This document shows, piece after piece, positions 63,141 to 64,000 of a stretch of 64,000 nucleotides of DNA. A program made the translations under genes and the position numbers. Position 1 is the first letter of the stretch; every line of letters starts with the position of its first letter. The stretch is from Eledone cirrhosa (lineage: Eukaryota; Mollusca; Cephalopoda; Octopoda; Eledonidae): positions 28,593,456 to 28,657,455 of the forward strand of contig OZ024741.1 in assembly GCA_964016885.1 (NCBI GenBank), written 5' to 3'. The notes under the pieces were generated by a model that had not been told where the DNA came from, searched no databases, and saw only the letters and a program-made list of their open reading frames with translations.

Positions 63141-63145
<5 letters not shown>

Positions 63146-63245
63146 AGAAATTAAAAGATGGTTAAAAAAAGCTCCATATATTTTATTATGCGCATTTCGA
63201 AAATAACATCATCTTGGGACAAAAATTGTGTTCTCATCAGATAAA
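63141..63245 (-). mobile_element. Putative retroelement 3' end, family X copy 2
   Basis: On the minus strand CTGATGAGAACACAA is followed by TTTTCGAAATGCGCATAAT, AAAATATATGGAGC, TTTTAATTTC and (TA)n. It has the same order as 60469-60580. The CTGATGA...CGAAAT pair recalls hammerhead ribozyme core boxes, but no good stem II is seen between them. Confidence 0.4.
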
Positions 63246-63344
63246 ATAAGGTAGCATGATATGAGGCCTAAAAACACTTGTCAACAAGAAAGTGTCCAGT
63301 CTACATATGATACAAATATACGAGTAAGAGAAAAATAGGAAATA

Positions 63345-63487
63345 TATATAAAAAAAAGAAGGAAGAAGGAAAAAAGAAAAAGAAATAGAAGAGAGGAAGA
63401 GAGGAAAAAATGGAAAAAAGAAAGAAGGAAAAAGGAAGAAGGAAGAGAGAGAGAGAGAGAGAGAGGTAGAAAGAGAGAGAGAGAGAC
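63345..63487. repeat. Purine-rich (GAAA)n / (GA)n tract
   Basis: Almost only A and G for about 140 bp. The Ser/Phe/Leu-rich minus-strand frame is an artefact. Confidence 0.9.
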
Positions 63488-64000
63488 TTTTGATCCGGAA
63501 CGCTGTCAAGATGAAAACAGCTGTGAATAACGGCTAAAAAAATAAATTGATGAGGTGTATGTGCGAATATTATAGATGGTATTAAAATATTAGAGGTCTA
63601 AAATATAGAAACTGGGTATATTATTTTATATTGGGTTAAAATACTAAAACTTGGATTAAGAAGCAATAAATTACATACCCTAGATATGGAAGCATTGGAG
63701 TATGGGTAAGCGTTGCAGATTTTACGCCAAGAAATTCAGTAATTAATGTTTTTGTCTTTTAAGGACCAAATAAGTTCTGAGAGTGCGGTGTTGGTCCTAG
63801 AGTTTACATTGACGTCGGGTCTTATAGTGTTATTATTATAACTCTCATGGTTGGGTGCATATGAGTTATAATTTAATATTTTAGAATTATGTCTTGAGTT
63901 AATTTTAGAAATGTTGGAGGTAGTGGAATATGAGAATTTAATGGTATGCTTATTGAAGATCTTACTATATATATGTGAAGGGGGGGGGGAGCTGTTAACT
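63488..64000. other. AT-rich intergenic DNA to window end
   Basis: No gene seen. A run of G (63981-63990) lies close to the edge. Confidence 0.4.

Overview
This is a gene-poor eukaryotic window built almost entirely from repeats. No intact protein-coding gene could be supported. The tRNA-derived SINEs (a tRNA-like head with A and B boxes, then a body containing 'gaccccg..ggatgaaaggcaaag' and an end near 'ggccttgtgcc') are of the type I know from octopus and squid genomes. A second SINE family, decayed LINE reverse transcriptases, abundant (TA)n, (AC)n and (TATC)n microsatellites and AT-rich unique DNA also fit a coleoid cephalopod, most likely an octopus. That assignment rests on remembered family knowledge, not on a search.

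Layout. 1-905: minus-strand LINE reverse-transcriptase remnant running off the left edge. 891-1088: long inverted repeat with (TAA)n inside both arms. 1203-1363: (TATC)n microsatellite. 1364-4769: a 5'-truncated, frameshifted LINE on the plus strand (endonuclease remnant, RT with YADD, CCHC finger, AATAAA), resembling the Tx1/L1 group and framed at both ends by (TATC)-type microsatellite. 4869-6872: a 2-kb CCAN-type simple/minisatellite. 6873-8700: AT-rich DNA with ATAC, AC and CAACAR microsatellites. About 8860-53975: one uninterrupted tandem array of a 38-bp unit, about 1,187 copies and 45 kb. 53976-64000: SINEs, a putative inverted-repeat element with a nested SINE, a 75-bp dimer, a degenerate TTAGGG-like tract, pieces of another LINE RT split by microsatellites, and AT-rich DNA.

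Main observation. The 38-bp satellite unit is homologous to the tRNA-like head of the cephalopod SINE: 33 of 38 positions match the head of the SINE copy at 54142-54179, in the same orientation. SINE bodies in that same orientation sit on both sides of the array. A short non-SINE tag (aaacaaccacaat) follows both the last satellite unit and the head of the right-hand SINE. This suggests that a SINE locus was duplicated and that only its A-box-containing head was then amplified into a 45-kb satellite. The array shows multi-scale internal duplication: an 8,094-bp (213-unit) duplication with very few substitutions, blocks of 61 and 154 units, and an emerging 76-bp dimer. Unit length is preserved with no net indel for 933 consecutive units.

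The many long open frames in the array, in the CCAN repeat and in the telomere-like tract are by-products of repeat periodicity and are not annotated as genes. Higher-order structure was read by eye, and block edges are approximate. Assembly artefacts in so repetitive a region cannot be excluded.
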